Shown here piece by piece: positions 5,941 through 7,608 of a DNA stretch of 7,608 bases. Each line of letters opens with the position of its first letter. Position 1 is the first letter of the stretch. The notes below the pieces were generated by a model. The model worked only from the letters and a program-made list of their open reading frames with translations, was not told the DNA's origin and ran no database searches. The DNA comes from Cryomorphaceae bacterium (lineage in GTDB: Bacteria > Bacteroidota > Bacteroidia > Flavobacteriales > Crocinitomicaceae). Both the position numbers and the translations under genes were made by a program. The stretch covers positions 1 through 7,608 of the forward strand of contig NYTQ01000011.1 in assembly GCA_002683585.1 (NCBI GenBank). The letters are read 5' to 3'.

Positions 5941-6270
5941 ATGGCTATCACCACTACTTGGTCCATCAATACACTCGATAGAGAGGTTTCAGATGGATAT
6001 GTTTATAACGTTCACTATTCTGTAAGTGCTGTCAGTGACACCTTGGATTCTGAAGGTCAAGCTTATTCTCAAGGTGCTTACGGTAGTGTCGGTGTCGAGC
6101 GCCCTGAAGGTGAGCTTATCGCTTATGACTCTTTGAATGAGGAAACGATAATTGGTTGGGTGCAAAACGCTATCGGTGGCGCCGATAAAGTTACTGACAT
6201 TGAAAACGCTCTTGAAGCCGCACTCACAGAAAAAATTTCTCCAACAAAACTCAGCGGTGTACCTTGGTGA
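5941..6270 (+). CDS. Conserved small phage protein of unknown function
   Basis: A 109-residue soluble protein with no signal peptide or membrane segment. It opens with MAITTTWSINTLDRE, continues with beta-strand-like stretches (GYVYNVHYSVSAVSD and AYGSVGVERP), has EETIIGWVQNAIGG at 68-80, then a helix (ADKVTDIENALEAALTEKI) and the ending SGVPW. I recall this pattern ('TTTWSI...YGSVG.ERP...GWV......E.AL......P....GVPW') as a conserved phage domain of unknown function frequent in marine cyanophages, but cannot give its family number. A probable promoter lies just upstream, and the stop overlaps the start of the next gene, so it heads a three-gene operon. The ATG has AAAGG twelve bases before it, a rather long spacing. 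Its product may be a virion part by association, but no function can be read from the sequence. Confidence 0.85.
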   Translation: MAITTTWSINTLDREVSDGYVYNVHYSVSAVSDTLDSEGQAYSQGAYGSVGVERPEGELIAYDSLNEETIIGWVQNAIGGADKVTDIENALEAALTEKISPTKLSGVPW

Positions 6271-6554
6271 CTTTAATTTTTAGGCTGGCAATCACAGTAC
6301 TTGCGCTTTTTCCCAATCTGCTGATCGGTTACGTCTACTTAAATAAAGACGCGATCATCGAAGAGCAAAAGGAGGCGTTGATGGATAGCATCGGCGGCCA
6401 GCTAACAAGCCAACTTAGTGTGCAGACAAAAAACTTGACCGGCAACATGGACTCCATGTTTTCCGATAAAATAAAACCGGAGATGACTTCTCAGCATCAA
6501 AGTCAGCTGAAAGTTTTTCCTAAACAGACCGGACCAGCTATCCCAATGAGGTGA
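6267..6554 (+). CDS. Small single-span membrane protein, unknown function
   Basis: The preferred start is GTG at 6267, whose GTGA overlaps the upstream TGA by four bases. A TTG at 6264 would add one residue. The 95-residue protein has a hydrophobic N-terminal segment (about residues 3-24, LIFRLAITVLALFPNLLIGYVYL), then NKDAIIEEQKEALMDSIGG, a charged helix of coiled-coil character. A polar Q/S/T-rich tail with several methionines follows, ending in a proline-containing stretch. A basic residue (R6) at the start and acidic residues after the helix suggest the tail faces away from the cytoplasm, either as an uncleaved anchor or after signal cleavage. Similar 'LP N....GY.Y.NKDAI' starts are in my memory of cyanophage small proteins located before a proline-rich protein, as here. 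Function is unknown; a role in virion or membrane contact is possible but not shown. Confidence 0.78.
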   Translation: MTLIFRLAITVLALFPNLLIGYVYLNKDAIIEEQKEALMDSIGGQLTSQLSVQTKNLTGNMDSMFSDKIKPEMTSQHQSQLKVFPKQTGPAIPMR

Positions 6555-7276
6555 TGCCTGAGATACCTGACATAGGTATCAATAAAATCAACACCGTTCA
6601 GGTTCATTCTTGGACGGTGCTTCCTCCTGTTGTGAACACAATTGAGGTGCCTGTTACTGTCAATATCGGAACACCGATTGTTTTAATGCCCGGATGTGTA
6701 GAGTCACATCCTTTATCAAATAGATCTAATTCGATTCAAAAGGATGACCAGAATGGTGTCAAGACTTACTGCGACTCGAATGCACCATCTTTTACTCCTC
6801 TTGACTACTCACCACAGGATTTAATTTATACCGTAGAGACACCTGCTCCAGCTTATAAACCGCAGCCCCCAGAAGTTCCTGCTACTCCAGAGTTACCGAC
6901 GAACTTACCTAAGCCAAATCCACCGATTACACAGAGTACTCAGGAACCGCCTGCAGAGCCTGTTGAACCAGTTTTAGAAAATGTTACGACTCAACCAGTG
7001 GAGCCAAAGGCAACCCTGATCGACTTCCTGCCTACACCGCAGCAGGTAACCACAACAGCTTCGATCGCTATTGTTGCGACTTCAGCGGCCCTCCTAGCAA
7101 AGCCGCTTGCCGACTTGCTTCTAAAGCTGGTGAAGCCTGTTGTGAAGAAGACCCAGAAGAAACTGTTTGACGTACTTGGGAAGAAGACAAAGGTTGAGTC
7201 AGTCCGTGAGCGTGTCCTTGCTCAGCGGGACCGGAATCGTGCTCTTCTGGCTCTAAGACGGTCGTTAAAGAAATAG
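6554..7276 (+). CDS. Proline-rich protein with C-terminal membrane helix and basic tail (possible virion protein)
   Basis: The start is taken as ATG at 6554, overlapping the previous stop by one base (TGATG). GTG at 6551 would add one residue and give a four-base overlap, so translational coupling is likely either way. The 240-residue protein has, in order: a beta-like N-terminal part (VHSWTVLPPVVNTIEVPVTV); the segment GTPIVLMPGCVESH with Cys48 and, after a DDQNG turn, TYCDSNAPSF with Cys73, a possible disulfide pair; a proline-rich linker (about 97-160); a hydrophobic helix TTASIAIVATSAALLAKP (about 167-191); and a strongly basic helical tail with RERVLAQRDRNRALLALRRS at 218-237. I recall this architecture as conserved in cyanophages, sometimes labelled virion structural protein, without a defined role. 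Its last 203 bases are overlapped by the leftward gene. Confidence 0.83.
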   Translation: MPEIPDIGINKINTVQVHSWTVLPPVVNTIEVPVTVNIGTPIVLMPGCVESHPLSNRSNSIQKDDQNGVKTYCDSNAPSFTPLDYSPQDLIYTVETPAPAYKPQPPEVPATPELPTNLPKPNPPITQSTQEPPAEPVEPVLENVTTQPVEPKATLIDFLPTPQQVTTTASIAIVATSAALLAKPLADLLLKLVKPVVKKTQKKLFDVLGKKTKVESVRERVLAQRDRNRALLALRRSLKK

Positions 7277-7608
7277 GGTGCACATGAGGAGACACAGTTT
7301 CATTGGGCATTTTTACCACAATGTCCGCACATATTTTTGCAAACTGTGAGCCAGGACGAAACGTTATACCTTGCTTAGCTAATACGCCACAATTTTTAAG
7401 ACGCGCAATTTCAAAATCAAGCCTTCGATTGGCCAAGGTTTGTTCTTGTATTGCAATCTGTGCATTTGCAGCTCGCTTACACCTTGATTGAAGACCTCCG
7501 TCGAGAGGTATAGAAAGCGTTGCAGAGAGGCCAGCATTCCAGCTAAAATTATTTTTTTGGCCTGTCCTTACTGGCTTGTAATACAGAACTTTCCCAGGGT
7601 TGTCGAGT
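7068..7608 (-). CDS. Leftward conserved phage protein, 5' end outside window, C-terminus overlapping the convergent gene
   Basis: The frame is open from the right edge with 179 visible residues. Upstream of a TTG at 7436 the same frame continues with protein-like sequence, so that TTG is not the start. The visible part reads NFSWNAGLSATLSIPLDGG (20-38), a cysteine-containing helix SRCKRAANAQIAIQEQTLAN (41-60), RRLDFEIARLKNCG (61-74), GITFRPGSQFAKICADIV (80-97) and PHVH (107-110). The 'SW..G.S.T..IPLD' and 'LD.E.ARLKNCG' blocks match my memory of a conserved cyanophage hypothetical protein, function unknown. After His110 the composition changes to S/Q/A/H-rich low complexity. That tail of 69 residues lies antisense inside the proline-rich gene, suggesting an extension past a lost stop. 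No terminator separates the two convergent genes. Confidence 0.78.
   Translation of the reverse strand, partial: LDNPGKVLYYKPVRTGQKNNFSWNAGLSATLSIPLDGGLQSRCKRAANAQIAIQEQTLANRRLDFEIARLKNCGVLAKQGITFRPGSQFAKICADIVVKMPNETVSPHVHPISLTTVLEPEEHDSGPAEQGHAHGLTQPLSSSQVRQTVSSGSSSQQASPALEASRQAALLGGPLKSQQ

Noticed and set aside
7262..7320. Bidirectional terminator between the convergent genes.
   Set aside because: Only a GTGCAC palindrome and a short T-run near 7312 are seen, without a proper stem before the T-run, and the leftward frame reads straight through.
7303..7491. Rightward 62-codon frame near the right edge.
   Set aside because: It overlaps the leftward gene, whose frame is continuous and has recognisable conserved blocks. 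The rightward product has no such blocks.

Overview
The window reads as part of a tailed-phage genome, most likely a marine cyanophage (T4-like cyanomyovirus). This rests on remembered resemblance, not on a search. The tail-fibre heads, the fibre-tip chaperone and the small conserved proteins around them have the look of Synechococcus/Prochlorococcus phage structural clusters. Genes are tightly packed, many lack a strong Shine-Dalgarno, and no host gene, tRNA, insertion sequence, integrase or CRISPR is visible. No named gene symbol can be defended.

Layout. Positions 1-168 hold the end of a small probable virion protein, followed by a tail assembly chaperone-like protein (175-471). A 1085-residue tail fibre follows (481-3738). 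It has a conserved N-terminal head, a shaft of 37 tandem 17-residue repeats, and a C-terminal self-cleaving intramolecular chaperone of the Peptidase_S74 type. A 76-residue conserved small protein (3759-3989) and a good intrinsic terminator (3997-4023) close this transcription unit. A second fibre (4075-5766) shares the head and neck of the first but has a different shaft and a different beta-rich tip, with no chaperone domain. Just past its stop codon, in another frame, lies a 20-codon scrap (5763-5825) that resembles the last residues of an S74-type fibre. This suggests the old tip was replaced by module swapping.

The 174-base gap after the second fibre holds that scrap, two adjacent RNA hairpins (one with a GCAA tetraloop) and a probable promoter. 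This promoter likely drives a run of three overlapping genes: a small soluble protein (5941-6270), a single-span membrane protein (6267-6554) and a proline-rich protein with a near-C-terminal membrane helix and basic tail (6554-7276). A leftward gene enters from the right edge (7608 down to 7068), and its last 69 codons lie antisense inside the proline-rich gene.

How they work together. The left two thirds is a host-recognition module: two fibres with the same mounting head and different tips, plus a probable assembly helper. The right third is a conserved cassette of unknown role, probably structural or membrane-associated. The most notable points are the fossil tip behind fibre 2, the higher-order organisation of the fibre 1 repeats, and the long convergent overlap at the right end.
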